64,000 nucleotides of DNA, from contig LR746267.1 in NCBI GenBank assembly GCA_902729315.2, positions 1,059,001-1,123,000 of the forward strand. The letters are read 5' to 3'. The translations under genes and the position numbers were made by a program. Numbering within the stretch: position 1 is the stretch's first letter; every line of letters starts with the position of its first letter. Source of the stretch: Spirodela intermedia. Lineage: Eukaryota; Streptophyta; Magnoliopsida; Alismatales; Araceae. A model generated the notes under the pieces. It was not told the DNA's origin. It worked only from the letters and a program-made list of their open reading frames with translations, and did no database searches. Of this stretch, positions 37,113 through 48,870 are shown in pieces.

Positions 37113-39653
37113 ATCCTCATAAACCCCAAGCATCCCTGAAGAACATAGCAGGCAATATCTATATGACAGATCGATGAACTGGTGTATAAGCTTTCTTCTG
37201 GTAATACAACGAATGTGGCTTTGATGGTTAAACAAGAAAAAAAACATAGCAGGCAACACATGGAGAGAGAAGGTCAAAAGACACCAAAATCGTCAACCAA
37301 TTCGTAGGAGATCAACCAACTAGTAGCATCTTGCGAACTAAAATGTTCTATAAAATAGGTCAGGCTCTGAGGGGAGGGTGTGGGAAGTGTAGTAGGAAAG
37401 TCTCAGTAAGAAGGGCATTGGGCCCTCTCAAAGTCGTCTCAAACTGATGACATTGACTCTCAGTTGATGTTGGATCCTTCCCTTTGTGTCATTGACTAGA
37501 ATCCACCCTCACTTACACTTATGTCCCATCAACTAATATTAAAGTCAATATGTCACCAAAAACAAGCAACATGATCGAGCACTTGGAGAAAGATATTTGA
37601 TGAGATCCAACATGACATCTCCTCAATATCAAAAGGGATGTGGCCACTCTCCTTGATCAAGACAACTTTTTCCACACTTGTCTAACACTTGGAATTTTTT
37701 ATGCAGGCTATGGAAGAATTTCATCAACAACTTAGCCCATCGCTATCACATGCGCTTCCTAACAAATTACAAGTCATTGGCAACATGGTTGTAGGAAGGT
37801 GGGATAAGGAATCCAGTCATGACCCTTCTACCCTATTTTTCTTGGGCAATGAGATGATTGCCCGTCATACGAATACCCACAGACTAGTTGACAAGGATCA
37901 CTCCACTAAGGATTGAAAACTGCTGCAGCTAACAAACAAGATGAAAATCCAAAATGCTCCTTTTCAGCAGTGAAAATCCAAAAGGGTTGAGTTTTCGAGC
38001 CAAGCTTTTTTTCTCTATACATCAGTTGACCCAAGCAAAAGTTAATGACCATCAGAATGAGTCTGGAAAGAAAATCTCTTATGTATGACAAAATGGAATT
38101 CTTTAATGAATTAGGAGGATTTCTGACAACAATTATTAGAGTGATTTAGTAACAAGCAATTAAGCTCCTTATGTCAACATTTTCTAGAGATTTAGTAGTA
38201 AGGTTCCATAGCAGAATACCAAGAAAAAATCAAGTTAATGGATGCCATAATTGAGATTTGTTAGAGCCTATCTTTGAAAATATAATTCTCAAAGGACTAA
38301 AATGAGATAGTCAAGTTTTTTGCATATTAGAGTATGTGAGGTTGAAGGTGATTATGCAAGTGGCACAAAAAGTGGAAGTGGGAATCTTTCTCTCAACCAT
38401 TAAAAAATAGTGAGAGAAACCAAAGTGGAAGTAGAAAATCCTACCCTTAAACCATTGAAAATTAGCGAGAAACTAAAAAACTACTACCCTTGATCATGTT
38501 GAGTTATGGATTAACTCAATATTATTATGAAATTTTTTAGAGATTAATTTAAAATTATAAAATTAATGATATTTTATTAGAAATTGATTGGACGTTGAAA
38601 TCTTGTTGATAATTACATGTATTGAAAGACATTATAGTAACTTCACATGATATAGAAGGAATCTAATTGATGATCTTAGAAATATCTTTGACTAACTTGA
38701 TTGTCATCAAGGGCATAAATATTAAAGATGTGTGGGTATGAATATAATAAGAAGAATGTGTAAGATAGATAATATGTCATCATTCTATGTGTGAGTCTTT
38801 AACATTTAGATTTTTTGTATCAAATGGCTTCATCAATAATTATCAAGTTATCAAAAATAATATTAATATTTTAAGATTAATTTGTATTTCTAGAATTTAA
38901 AACTCAATAAGCTGAAGTTATAAAGAACCATCTTGCCTCATTATAGATTACCTTTTGCAAAATTTTATAAGATTAGAAGAAAACCATGAAGCAAAGTAAA
39001 GAAACTATTAACTTTGGGAATCTCAATCTCTCTCTTATTCTTATTTTAATCTCAACAAACTTTATATCCTCACTCAAGTATCAGCAAACAACGAACAAAA
39101 TCAAGGTCATAACAATTATTATTATGTTCTTCATGCTCTATTCTTACATATTATTTGCATTTGCTGCATTTGAACACTTATGGTGTGCTCATGCTCAAGT
39201 CCAGCATATGTAGTGTGGCAATCCAATAAGTACATGTAATGTACTTAATCAAAGGTCCAACTCCTAATATAAGCTAAATCAGTCCCTAAGTACATGTGAT
39301 GTGCTAAGATGTACATCGTATACATGTGGTGTGCTTGAGTGGCACACATGTGGTGTTTGTGCATTTGAACACTTATGGTCTATAAATACTTGTGGTACAC
39401 ATAGTTAGTCGACAAGTATCTATGTTATGTCTAAATAATTAGTCTAACTATTATAGTGAGTTCAATAGTATCAAAAGCTTTTGTGGTGAACTCAAATACT
39501 TCTCAAACACTTGCGGTGTGTTGAACAGGGAGTGAGGCATGTGGAGGGCCCATATCTCAATGAAGGTTGATAAAAGTGTGGTTTTTAATAGAGATACACA
39601 TATTAAAAAGAAGTTTATAGAGTTGGTGGCAAGTTGAACTCATAAATTAATTA
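37113..39653. other. AT-rich, gene-poor DNA
   Basis: No recognised gene. Isolated ORFs, such as one at 37689-37916, have no family similarity that I can see. Between about 39160 and 39510 there is a degenerate repetition of tacatgtggtgtgctt-like motifs, and the phrase gcatttgaacacttatgg occurs at about 39166 and 39360. The region borders the Ty1/copia insertion. Confidence 0.5.
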
Positions 39654-39797
39654 TGTTTAATAGTGGTATCAGACTCTCAACCCATGAGGGCCTATTATCT
39701 ACCTCTCTCTTCTCATCTCTCATCTCTCCTATATAGGAGTCATGTATTCTACTTCAATATTTTATAGATTCTAAGGTTTTTTCTTTATGTGTCAACA
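39654..39797 (+). repeat. 5' LTR of the Ty1/copia element
   Basis: Begins TGTTTAATAG and ends TGTCAACA. It shares ggactctcaaccca-like sequence, ctcatctctcatctct and attttatagatt with the 3' copy. At 144 bp it is short for a copia LTR. Confidence 0.92.
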
Positions 39798-39810
39798 TGG
39801 TATCAGAACC
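39798..39810 (+). promoter_or_regulatory. Primer-binding site of the Ty1/copia element
   Basis: TGGTATCAGAACC abuts the 5' LTR and is close to the usual copia primer site TGGTATCAGAGC, which pairs with the 3' end of initiator tRNA-Met. Confidence 0.85.
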
Positions 39811-40397
39811 ATAGGTCTCCCTCGTCATTGTCCTCCTCTTTGGTGTGCCGCCGGTCTCTAACACACCACTCTCCTCCTCACTGGCCTCTTCCCTCCTTGA
39901 GTAACTCTTCGACACCGCCACTCTTCCCTCCTTGGGTAGCTCTTCGACGCTGCCACTCTTCCCTCTTCAGGTGTTGTCATCTCTATCATCACTCTCCTTC
40001 TCCTTTCGGCACCGCTCTCCTTGCCACCGTCATCCTTTGTCAATTGCTCTTCTCTTGTTCTCCAATGTCTCCACTGTCATTGTCGCTGTCAAGGTCCTTA
40101 TTGGGGGCACCGTCAGCATCAATCCTTGGTGTTGCACTACTATCATTGTCGCCCCTCACCCTTGTCGTTATGCCCTCGCCATCACATCACTACCATCACC
40201 ACCCCTCACCCTTACCATCGCATCACCACCATCACCACCCCTCGCCCTAATTGCCGTAGCCGTTGCCATCCGGCCACGGCAGCTATGCTTCCACCGGCCT
40301 CCCGATGAGTCAACACGGCCCAACACAACCCAACGCAGCATAGCCAGCCCCATCTAGCCCCAACCGACTTTGTCAGCCCTTCCACCCTACCATGCTC

Positions 40398-41346
40398 ATG
40401 AAGAAGACAGAGGGGGGCCTTTTCATCTTTGTAGTCTACGTCGATGACATTCTTGTGACTGGAAGTGATGAGGCTAACATCTTTACTATCAAAACCCACT
40501 TATAGTAACATTTCAACATTCGTGACTTAGAGACTCCATAGTATTTCCTTGAGATTGAGTTTGCGTATCAAGATAGGAAAACTTGTCCTCACCTAGTAGA
40601 AGTATGCCATTGACATACTTTAGGACATAAGTCTTTTTGGATACAAGTCAAAAACTTGGCTCATAGAAGCTTGCCTACAATTTCGAGACACTTCATCTCC
40701 CCTACTCAAGGATGCTAACCGATATTGACAATTGTTGGGCAAGTTGATATATCTCACCATCACTTGTCCTAACATTGTGTACACGATTAGTGTCTTAAGT
40801 CAATTCATGTATAAGTCTCAACGAGTTTATTAAGAAGGAGCTTTATGAGTCCTCGCCTACATCAAGTGAGCCCTAAGAAAAGGGTTAATTTATCGGTGAC
40901 CCAATCATCTCTACATTGTAGTCTATTCTGACTCCGAGTATCCCATGTGACAATGGCGATCGAAAATCTACTACGGGTTATTGCACATACGTTAGTGATA
41001 ACCTAGTCACCTAACAATTTCAAAAACAAAAGGTGGTGTCTTATTCTAGTACGGAATTTGAGTATCGAGCTATGGCTGAGATAGCACAATAAATAATATG
41101 GCTTCAATCACTTTTCAACAATCTTGATATTATTTCTCCCTCTCTAATGCCCATGCATTACGATAATCAAGCCACCATCTTTATTGTCGGCAACCTCACC
41201 TTTCATGAGCGTATGAAATATATTGAGATTGACTCTCACTACATTCAAGATAAGATTATGTCCAAACTTATCTCTACTCTTCATAAGACATTCATCTCAT
41301 CAGCTTGTAGACATCTTCACAAAGAGTATGTTCAGCATCTCCTATG
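40398..41346 (+). pseudogene. Broken Ty1/copia reverse transcriptase/RNase H remnant
   Basis: Reading across frames and stops gives diagnostic copia motifs. FVVYVDDILVTGSD is the reverse-transcriptase catalytic box; FNIRDLETPQYFLEIEF follows it. Further on come RQLLGKLIYLT and, near 41147-41345, DNQATIFIVGNLTFHERMKY IEID-like sequence typical of the RNase H end. Frameshifts and stop codons are scattered throughout, so it is non-functional. The sequence 39811-40390 before it is Ser/Pro/His-rich and cannot be assigned. Confidence 0.9.
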
Positions 41347-41394
41347 AAGCCACGCGTACTAAATTGAACATGTTCGACTTATATGCTCTAACTT

Positions 41395-41403
41395 GAGGAA
41401 AAG
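41395..41403 (+). promoter_or_regulatory. Polypurine tract of the Ty1/copia element
   Basis: GAGGAAAAG lies immediately before the TG of the 3' LTR, the position used to prime plus-strand synthesis. Confidence 0.8.
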
Positions 41404-41545
41404 TGTTAAATACTAATATTGGACTCTCAACCCACTATGGTGCATCATCTATTTCTATTCTCATCTCTCATCTCTCATATATAAGAATTATGTATTCTAC
41501 TTTGATGTTTTATAGATTATAAGGTTTTTCCCTCATATGTCAACA
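41404..41545 (+). repeat. 3' LTR of the Ty1/copia element
   Basis: Begins TGTTAAATAC and ends TGTCAACA, and is followed by the target-site duplication AATTA. By eye it matches the 5' LTR at roughly three positions in four. Confidence 0.92.
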
Positions 41546-43159
41546 AATTATAAATCATAACGTGTGAATAATAGAAATCTAAGGTAGGTTGACTTAAGAA
41601 GTGAATATAAAGTTGACAAGTCAAATCAGTCTAAAAACCTCATGTTAATCAATAAATTATCTTCATCCTCAGATTATAAATAACACACCCTTAATCTAAG
41701 AAGAAAAAAAGAAACTAAATATACAAATTAAATTATAATTCAAAAAATTCAAAATCAATTCACCATCTCTCTCTTCATACATTGAGCCATCTAAGGACTA
41801 ATAAATCCATCAATATATGACTATTATCTTAGAAGTCAAAAGGTCTTGAAACATATCAATTCCATTGTAGAGAAATTAAGAGGCAAAAAAAAATGATCAA
41901 AGGTCCCTCTAAGAGCACCAAAGGCAAATATCATAAAAATTCACATAACACTTACTTCATTTGAAATTTGAGCTTAACATGTCCAAGGCCTATGTTTCTC
42001 ATGTGATGAAAAATACACCTTAGACCATATATATCAACATGAGTTATAAATCCTAATGGTTGACAAGACCCTTCTGAGGTATCAGAAACTAAAGACAAGT
42101 ATTTTTTTCACCAACTAGCACCCTCAAATTTGTTGAACATAGAGCTTTTAGATAACTCCATTCCAAATGAATCATTACCTTCTATATTTAAATTTCAAGG
42201 TTGCATAGATAGACGAACAATCATTATCCTAATGGACATCAACATAATATAATTTTATTTCAAAACAAATTACTCAATAATTAAATATTTTGATCGTAGC
42301 CAAGATAGAATTTCAAATAGTAATAGAGAGTGATGAAAAAGTAGAGAGCATGGGAATGTACTAAGGAGTTCTACTATAATTATAATCATTGACAATCAAA
42401 AAAGATTTAGTAATCCTCCTTTTGGCAAAGACTAATCTCATGTTAGGTATAAAATAAATGAATAATATGATAAAGAGAATTAAACATGAAATAAACAAAC
42501 ATGTTACTCATCATGAACTAATATTAGGTGATCATGACTTGATCCTTAATCAAACATGCAAGGAATTTCCCTAAAGATGCTATCAAAAACCCTAAAGCAA
42601 AAGAACAATCTCCTAATTGAATTGTACCAACTCACATCAAATGTCAATGACATTGATATAATTACTATAAATGTATGGGAACAACAAGCTCCAACTTTGA
42701 CATAACTCTCACCAAAGAGAGAAATTGACCTCATAGTTGTATTGGAACCGAACTCCAAGACAATTAATGTATGACTATTCAGGTACCCTTATGTTTCAAA
42801 GACTAAAATACAGAAGTTAGTCTAAGAAATTTGTAGTGCTTGTATAATCATGTACTCCATTAGTCTGTATTCTAGACTAGCCCTATTAGTGAGGAAAAAA
42901 GATATATCTTGGCAATTCTTCATAGATTATCATGTGCTCAATAAGGGAGAGAGAGTCTAGAGAGAGAAAGAGAGGGAGGGAGAGTTGGAAGGAGAGAGAG
43001 CGAGATGAAGAACAAGAAGAAGTGAAGAGAAAGATGAAGAACAACAAGAAGAAGAATGAGAAAGACAGATAAAGAGGAAGAAAACAACAAGGAAAGAGAG
43101 AGAGAGATGGAGAGATGGAGAGATAGAGAGAGAGGTAGGTGGAGGGGAACGAGTGAGGG
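41546..43159. other. AT-rich, gene-poor DNA
   Basis: No gene recognised. The stretch 42945-43145 is GA-rich and contains gatgaagaacaagaagaag, resembling the unit core of the 17-kb minisatellite. The antisense ORF across it is a translation of this repeat. Confidence 0.5.
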
Positions 43160-43434
43160 TGTTGGCATTTAATGCAAAAGTGAAATAATAATTTGGAATA
43201 TTTTGGAGTATTTATTACTTATATTTTCTTTTGTATGTTTTTGAGCTCAAGGGAGCCAACTCACTTTAGGGTTTTTTCTCCTCTTTAAATACTCTCTCTT
43301 CCCATTGTGAACATTTTTTTGAAATATTATGAATTAGGGCCTTTTTTGAGCACCAAACTCTTCTCCTCCTCTTACAATTATTTCACTCATATTTGGTCAT
43401 TTTATCTCCATCTTTGCAGCATATTTTTCCTACA
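43160..43434 (+). repeat. 5' LTR of the second LTR element
   Basis: Shares with the 3' copy the landmarks ttggagtatttattactta-like sequence, tttagggt-tttctc, gaacatttttttgaaatatt, aattagggc and a catctttg near the end. Confidence 0.8.
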
Positions 43435-43436
43435 AG

Positions 43437-43450
43437 TGGTATTAAAGCTC
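43437..43450 (+). promoter_or_regulatory. Primer-binding site of the second LTR element
   Basis: TGGTATTAAAGCTC starts two bases after the 5' LTR and resembles the initiator tRNA-Met-type site TGGTATCAGAGC with two changes. Confidence 0.6.
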
Positions 43451-44891
43451 TAGGTTTGTCATATTAGATTTTTTTTTACTATGGAGGTCACAATAACATC
43501 AAGGGTGATTCAAAAGTGATGTTAGTGAATGTGTAAAGACTTATGACCGTTGCAACAAATGTGAAGCATTTGTGTAAAGTTTTTGGGAAGAAGCAACACC
43601 ATTGACTATAAGTATATCAACCATTAACTCCCTCAACCTCTCACAACAACTTACATTATTTCTTAATGAAGAGAAATATGGTTTTTGAATTTATTAAAAT
43701 GAGGATGTTTTTATCTCACAAGACTTCTAGGAGTTAGTTGAGAATGTAATAAAGAAGCAAAGAGTTTAGCAGCAAAAATGAAATAAAATATATTTCTATT
43801 CAACGTTCATTTAATACTTTTGAATGATTATTTAAGTGAAGATGTACATGTTTGATAGTCACACAGTTTTATTATTGATGTGAAAATTAAAAAAATAAAG
43901 AAGTCATTCTATAGACTAAAGCAAGCGCCAAGAGTATAATATAGTAGACTAGATTCATATTTTTATAAACATAATTTTCATAAAAGTGATAATAGGGCAA
44001 CATTTTATCTCAAAACTCAAGAAAAAGATATTCTAATTATGTGCCTATATTTATGACATTATGTATTGGAACATCTTCATTATTGATTTAGAATCTAATA
44101 TTATTTTATCATACTTTAAACTATTTGAAATAATTATGATATATTCATTTCACAAGAGAAATATTCATTTTGTTTATTCAAGAAATTTAATATGTTCATT
44201 TTTTAATATTTATTATATACTAATTAATACTAATGAAAATTATATCTTGATAATGGTACTACAAAAATAAATGAACATTTTATAGAAGCTTAGTTGGTAG
44301 CTTAAGGTCTAACATTTTATACTCACCTTGGTACTACAAAAATAAATGAATATTTTGGTTAGCATGATTTATAAGTTTATGTATCATCCATTGGTTCCTC
44401 ATCTTGGAACAACGAAATGTATTCTTCATTATATTTGAGGGACCAACAATTGTATAATTTTTTTTCAACATGTTTCTAAATTTAATTTTTTTGATTTTAT
44501 TAATGATGATTGGTCAGATTCTATTTATAATAGAAAACGTACAATTTCATGAACTTCTAAAAAACAAAAATTTACAAAAAATAATGACTTCATAGTAAGA
44601 AACATGAATGCAAATAATCTTAGAAGATGTCAACTTATAACAATCAACAACAACATTGAATTATTGTGACAACAAATCAAAGCATATCAAAATTCTACAT
44701 ATCAAAACATATCAAAGCAAGCTGAGAAAGAATCTACTATTTCATGGAATGTCAAAGCAAATTGAAAGTCATCATCAGTTTATTCTAGTCTTTCTCTACT
44801 GATGATTAAGTTGTCAATGATTGTATAAATGTATTAAATTAATTAAGTCTATTAAATTTCATAAATCATTTGGTGTTAGACCTTTTGTATT

Positions 44892-44900
44892 AAAGGGGAG
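44892..44900 (+). promoter_or_regulatory. Polypurine tract of the second LTR element
   Basis: AAAGGGGAG directly precedes the TG of the 3' LTR. Confidence 0.75.
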
Positions 44901-45176
44901 TGTTGACATTTATTGCACAAGTCAAAAGAATAGTGCAGAGGACGTTGGAGCATTTATTACTTACCTTCTATTTTCCATGTTATTGGAAAATAGCATGAAC
45001 AATTTAGGGTATTTTCTCTCTCTTCACATGAACACTTTTTTGAGATATTGCAAATTAGGGCTTCTTCTATGTACCAAACGCCTCTCTCTCCTACTCTTCT
45101 CTTCTCGTGCCACTTTTTCTCTCAGATTTGGCCGTTTTCCTTTCATCTTTGACCATTTTATTCTGGATTTTTATAA
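44901..45176 (+). repeat. Truncated 3' LTR of the second LTR element
   Basis: Diverged copy of 43160-43434. The terminal CA end is not recognisable because the match fades where the gene-flank duplication starts. Confidence 0.7.
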
Positions 45177-45178
45177 TA

Positions 45179-45250
45179 TTGAGCCCAACCCCATTTTTTT
45201 ATTCAGCCTGCCCCAAGAGTTTCGGGACACAAGATAGAAGAATATTCCAT

Positions 45251-45333
<83 letters not shown>

Positions 45334-45717
45334 ATCTCTCTCTCTCTCTCCTTTTCTACCTCTCTACCTCTTTCGTGTTGTCTTAGGCTAACCCACACAG
45401 AAAACTAACGGGGGTGTTGTGGGCTAACCTACATCTCGAAATTCCAAGAGAGAAAGAACCTCAAGAACAGAAAGCAGGGGCGGGCGACTCCTGAAGAAAA
45501 AAAAAAAACGGCGCTACGCATAATTATTCGGAATCAATCGACCCCGACGATAGTCAACGCCATGGCAGAATCTTGACAGGAATCACCCCTTCCTTCCTCC
45601 CTATTTCTTTCTTTTCTTCCTTTCTTTTGTTGCAGAATCGAGACCCTTCTGCAAATCAAAAAATTAAACCATGACGACCGAGTTTTCTCCCTCTAAAGGA
45701 CCTAGCGGCAGAGCACC
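45179..45717. repeat. Gene-flank block, partner of 36480-37112, with long (CT)n
   Basis: Contains the longest microsatellite of the window, nearly pure CT from about 45252 to 45350, followed by sequence shared with 36750-37112. It directly adjoins, and overlaps by a few codons, the 3' end of the minus-strand transmembrane gene, so most of it is probably that gene's 3' UTR and flank. Confidence 0.8.
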
Positions 45718-46295
45718 AGCCTGGTGAGCACCAGGACTCCGCCGGAGGCGGCGACGAAGAACATGATGGTGAAGTCCCTCCCCGACCAGCGGCCGACGCC
45801 GCCGCCGGCGGCCTCAACCCGGAGGCTCTTCGCCCTCCGGAGGGCGTCCACTTCCTTCAGAAGATCAAACTCCATCCCCTTCCTCTTGAGCTCCTCCACG
45901 CACCTCTTCAACAGGCGCCCGTCTTCCTCCTCCCTCTGCAACAAGCTCTCCGCCTGCTTCTCCGCCGCCGACTTGTACCGGATGGCCCACACCATCGCCA
46001 TGGAGCAGGCCAGAGACACCACACAAGGGATCCAGGAGCGGCGGCAGGCGGCGCTGCCACTGCCGCCGGCGGCCGCAGGGAAGAGGACGACGAGGGCGGT
46101 GGAGTGGAAGACGAAGAAGGCACAGCAGAGGAAGGCGATCTCCCCACGGAGGCCGTCGAGGCGAGCTTCCCGGAGGGCCACCCGCCGAGCGATGAGCTCC
46201 TCCTCCTTGAGCCACTGCTTCAGGAGCAGCTTGTGGGTGGCGCTCTCCGCGATCTGGTGTAGCGGATGATGATCCTTCTTCCCCTGGTTGCTCAT
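45702..46295 (-). CDS. Plant transmembrane/coiled-coil protein of unknown function
   Basis: Single-exon gene for 197 aa starting MSNQGKKDHHPLHQIAESAT. The motif HQIAESATHKLLLKQWLKEE, followed by a basic/acidic helix and a membrane segment, recalls an uncharacterised plant family of small membrane proteins; I cannot give it a name. Membrane segments are visible at residues about 54-76 (AFLCCAFFVFHSTALVVLF), 88-106 (WIPCVVSLACSMAMVWAI) and 175-194. Between the second and third lies a charged, probably coiled-coil stretch (108-160). The frame is open further upstream, but the ATG at 46295 fits the family-like start and follows a GA-rich leader. Third positions are very GC-rich. The 3' flank is duplicated at 36480-37112. 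No function is claimed. Confidence 0.8.
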   Translation of the reverse strand: MSNQGKKDHHPLHQIAESATHKLLLKQWLKEEELIARRVALREARLDGLRGEIAFLCCAFFVFHSTALVVLFPAAAGGSGSAACRRSWIPCVVSLACSMAMVWAIRYKSAAEKQAESLLQREEEDGRLLKRCVEELKRKGMEFDLLKEVDALRRAKSLRVEAAGGGVGRWSGRDFTIMFFVAASGGVLVLTRLVLCR

Positions 46296-47361
46296 CCCTG
46301 AAAACCCTAAATCTGAGGGAGAGAGAGGGAGAGAAGTTTTGAGAAGAAGAGAGATAGAGAGAGGTGGGAGGAGGAGAATGGAAGGAGGAGGGTAGCGCCT
46401 GAGACCGATGATGGGGGCGGTGGGGGGCAACGGTCGCGCTGCCCAACGGTCATCTGCCAGGGGTTTTCAAATTCCCCTAGGAGAACGTTGGGAAATGATT
46501 GGAGTCTTTTACCCTTCATTAGTTTTAAAATATCTATTTTGCCATCGGAGGTCTCACGTGCTAGTTTTTGAAAAATCGAAGATATGGGCCCACTGAAACG
46601 CCCGTCACGTACGTTGCTAGAGATCCTACGCCGTTAGGTCAACGGACGCTTGTCGACCCTCTCTCTCTCGCTATCTGCGATCTCCCTCTCACTCCCTCTG
46701 TCATCGGTCTCTACCGTATGTCCGTCGTCACTCTCTCACGTTCTCTTTCCCTCTCTACCGTCTGTCCGCCGTCACTCTCTCACGTTCTCTTTCCCTCTCT
46801 ACCGTCTACCCCCCGTCACTCTCTCACGTTCTCTCCCGCTCTCTACCGTCTGTCCGCCGTCACTCTCTCACGTTCTCTTTCCCTCTCTACCGTCTACCCC
46901 CCGTCACTCTCTCACGTTCTCTCCCGCTCTCTACCGTCTGTCCGCCGTCACTCTCTCACGTTCTCTCTGTCTCTCTCTCTACCGTTTCTCTCTCTCTCTC
47001 TCGTCCTCTACCGTCATCAACCATCACTCTCTATCTCTTCCTCTCTCTTTTTCTCGCTACCATCTCTCTCCCACATTCTCTCTCTCGCCCTCTACCATCT
47101 CTTTGTCATCTCTCTCTCCCTCTCTACCATCTTTCTCTCACGTCCTCTCTCGCCTCTACCGTCTCTCTCGCCATCCCTCTCTCTTTCGCATTGAAGGTGG
47201 TGACTGGGGACGCAGCCGTTCCGTACCCTCCTCGTCAAGGTCAAATTCCAGTGTTGACCAAACCGGCTTCTACGGTGGTCAACGCTGTAACATCTCATTA
47301 CAACGAAGTTATCCCTTACTATTTTAAATTAAATAATATCTCATTTCAAGCACAAGTTGCA

Positions 47362-47404
<43 letters not shown>

Positions 47405-47886
47405 GGCCACCGCCGCCGTAGCATTGGATGGTCCGGCAAGGGCATGGTAGAAATTCGGCCACGTACCCAGGAGGATAAGTATCCTTTGACCATTCCTGCC
47501 AATCGAGTGGCCCGTCGTATCCTGTGGGCCCCACCTAGTTGCCAACATCGACCACATTGACTCATTTGACGTTGATCCTTCGTTACCGTATATGGGTTCC
47601 TTGTCATGGAACGCACGTGGACCATAGGAGGGTAGGGCCCCCATTTTATCATCCATATCTTTTTCTAAAATATTAATGTATATATATATATATTAAAATT
47701 TTACGGAGCGGAGCTGAGCGCATATAATTTTAATATTATTTTCACAAAAAATAATATATCAGGCGTCAGCAATAGCTATCTACCTATATTGGCACAACGG
47801 AGACCCATCTTTTGGGAAAGTCAAAACCCCATCTGGTCAGCCACATGGACTTGGCCGGTCAACTCTGAGGAGGGGGGGTCAAACCA
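46296..47886. other. Intergenic region with minisatellite, upstream of the membrane-protein gene
   Basis: It holds the promoter side of the minus-strand transmembrane gene and the 3' flank of the potassium transporter. Content: the 44-bp minisatellite (46708-46972), a degenerate CT-rich tail to about 47180, a (CT)n tract at 47364-47402, and several TTGAC/GTCAA motifs between 47250 and 47880. The Ser/Leu-rich ORFs are translations of these repeats. No gene. Confidence 0.6.
46708..46972. repeat. 44-bp minisatellite with an 88-bp higher-order period
   Basis: Six head-to-tail copies of a unit containing tctctaccgtctgtccgccg, then tcactctctcacgttctc. They start near 46708, 46752, 46796, 46840, 46884 and 46928, exactly 44 bp apart. 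Copies 3-4 and 5-6 repeat as dimers that alternate ctacccccc/ctcccgc with ctgtccgcc/tttccc variants. Confidence 0.9.
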
Positions 47887-48831
47887 TCAGACATAGTAGA
47901 CCATGCCGATCTCGATCAGCGAGGACGGAGAGATCCCAAGCTCGTCGGCGGGCCGCCGGCAATTCCGCCGGAGAAACCCGTAGAAGACGTCGATGGCGAG
48001 CTTCTTCAGCAGCGGCGAACTCCGGCGAGCGTATACGCGGGTGTGGCCCATCAGGTAGGCCACGCCGGCTTCCTTCGCCTCCATCAGCTCCTCCACCGCT
48101 GCCAGCGGCGCCGCCACCGTCTTCTCCGCCGAGCCTCCTGTAGTGGCGGCGGCGGCGGCCTCTTGCCGGAGGAACTCCGCGAGCTTGAGGATGAGGAGTT
48201 CCTCGAAGGCGTGGGAGTCGCTCCGGCTGTCCTTGTAGCCGTACCAGACGACGCAGCAGAAGAGGCGATGCTCCGGCGGGCCGAGGCGGGCGACCAGGAA
48301 GCGCTGCTCAGGCGGAACCCTGGGGATGGCGAGGGGCTTGAAGGAGACAAAGATGAGGACGCTGTGGAGGGCGGGGAAGTTGGTGACGAAGTGGGCGAAG
48401 GCCGGCGGCACGCTGGTGCCGGCGCCGGCGCCGGAGTAGACGACCCCGACTCCGGCGACTCGCCGGAGACCGAGGTCCTGCGTGAAGCTGAGAATGCTAT
48501 CCAGGGAGACTTTGTTCTGAAGCTCGAAGCTCTCCTTCTTCCAGGTGCCGTAGTGCCACGCCGCCATGACTGCGACGACGGTGAGGGAGAGGGCGAGGGG
48601 GAACCAGCCACTATGGGGGACCTTGGCCAGGCTGGCCGAGAGGTAGACCATCTCCACGGAACCGAACACGGCAGCGAAGCACAGCGCCGCCAGCAGGCTC
48701 CGCCGCCATACCGTCGTGATCACCAGAAGCATCAGCACCGTCGTGATCACCATCACTGAAATCACCGCCAACCCTGCCAGAGAAGGTAGATAGATAGATA
48801 AGTAAGTAGAAAGAAAGAAAGATAGATCGGT

Positions 48832-48870
<39 letters not shown>

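Larger units (their letters stand above)
39654..41545 (+). mobile_element. Internally deleted Ty1/copia LTR retrotransposon
   Basis: A 1.9-kb element with all structural hallmarks: LTRs of 144 and 142 bp starting TG and ending CA, a primer-binding site TGGTATCAGAACC directly after the 5' LTR (complement of initiator tRNA-Met type), a polypurine tract directly before the 3' LTR, and matching 5-bp target duplications AATTA at 39649-39653 and 41546-41550. The interior is only about 1.6 kb and keeps a broken reverse transcriptase/RNase H end; integrase and protease are not seen. The LTRs have diverged visibly, so the insertion is old. It sits between the receptor kinase and the transmembrane gene. 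Confidence 0.93.
43160..45176 (+). mobile_element. Second, decayed and 3'-truncated LTR retrotransposon
   Basis: The 5' LTR spans 43160-43434 (275 bp, starts TGTTGGCATT, ends CCTACA). The primer-binding site follows, then 1.4 kb of stop-filled interior, a polypurine tract, and a 3' LTR from 44901 starting TGTTGACATT. The 3' LTR loses similarity around 45170, where the duplicated gene-flank block begins, so the right end is truncated or diverged. The site and tract suggest a copia-type element, but I recognise no protein domain. A ggtactacaaaaataaatga motif occurs twice inside. Confidence 0.8.

Noticed and set aside
37689-37916. 75-aa ORF considered as a gene
   Set aside because: No recognisable family, AT-rich context, and no splice or promoter support.
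39789-40357. Ser/Pro/His-rich ORFs inside the Ty1/copia element
   Set aside because: They overlap in several frames with simple composition; I could not match them to gag or any other domain.
46568-47327. Ser/Leu-rich ORFs of over 200 codons
   Set aside because: They translate the 44-bp CT-rich minisatellite and the CT tail; the repeat, not selection, keeps the frame open.
48043-48759. 238-aa ORF on the + strand
   Set aside because: It lies exactly opposite the GC-rich last exon of the potassium transporter, whose family match is unambiguous.
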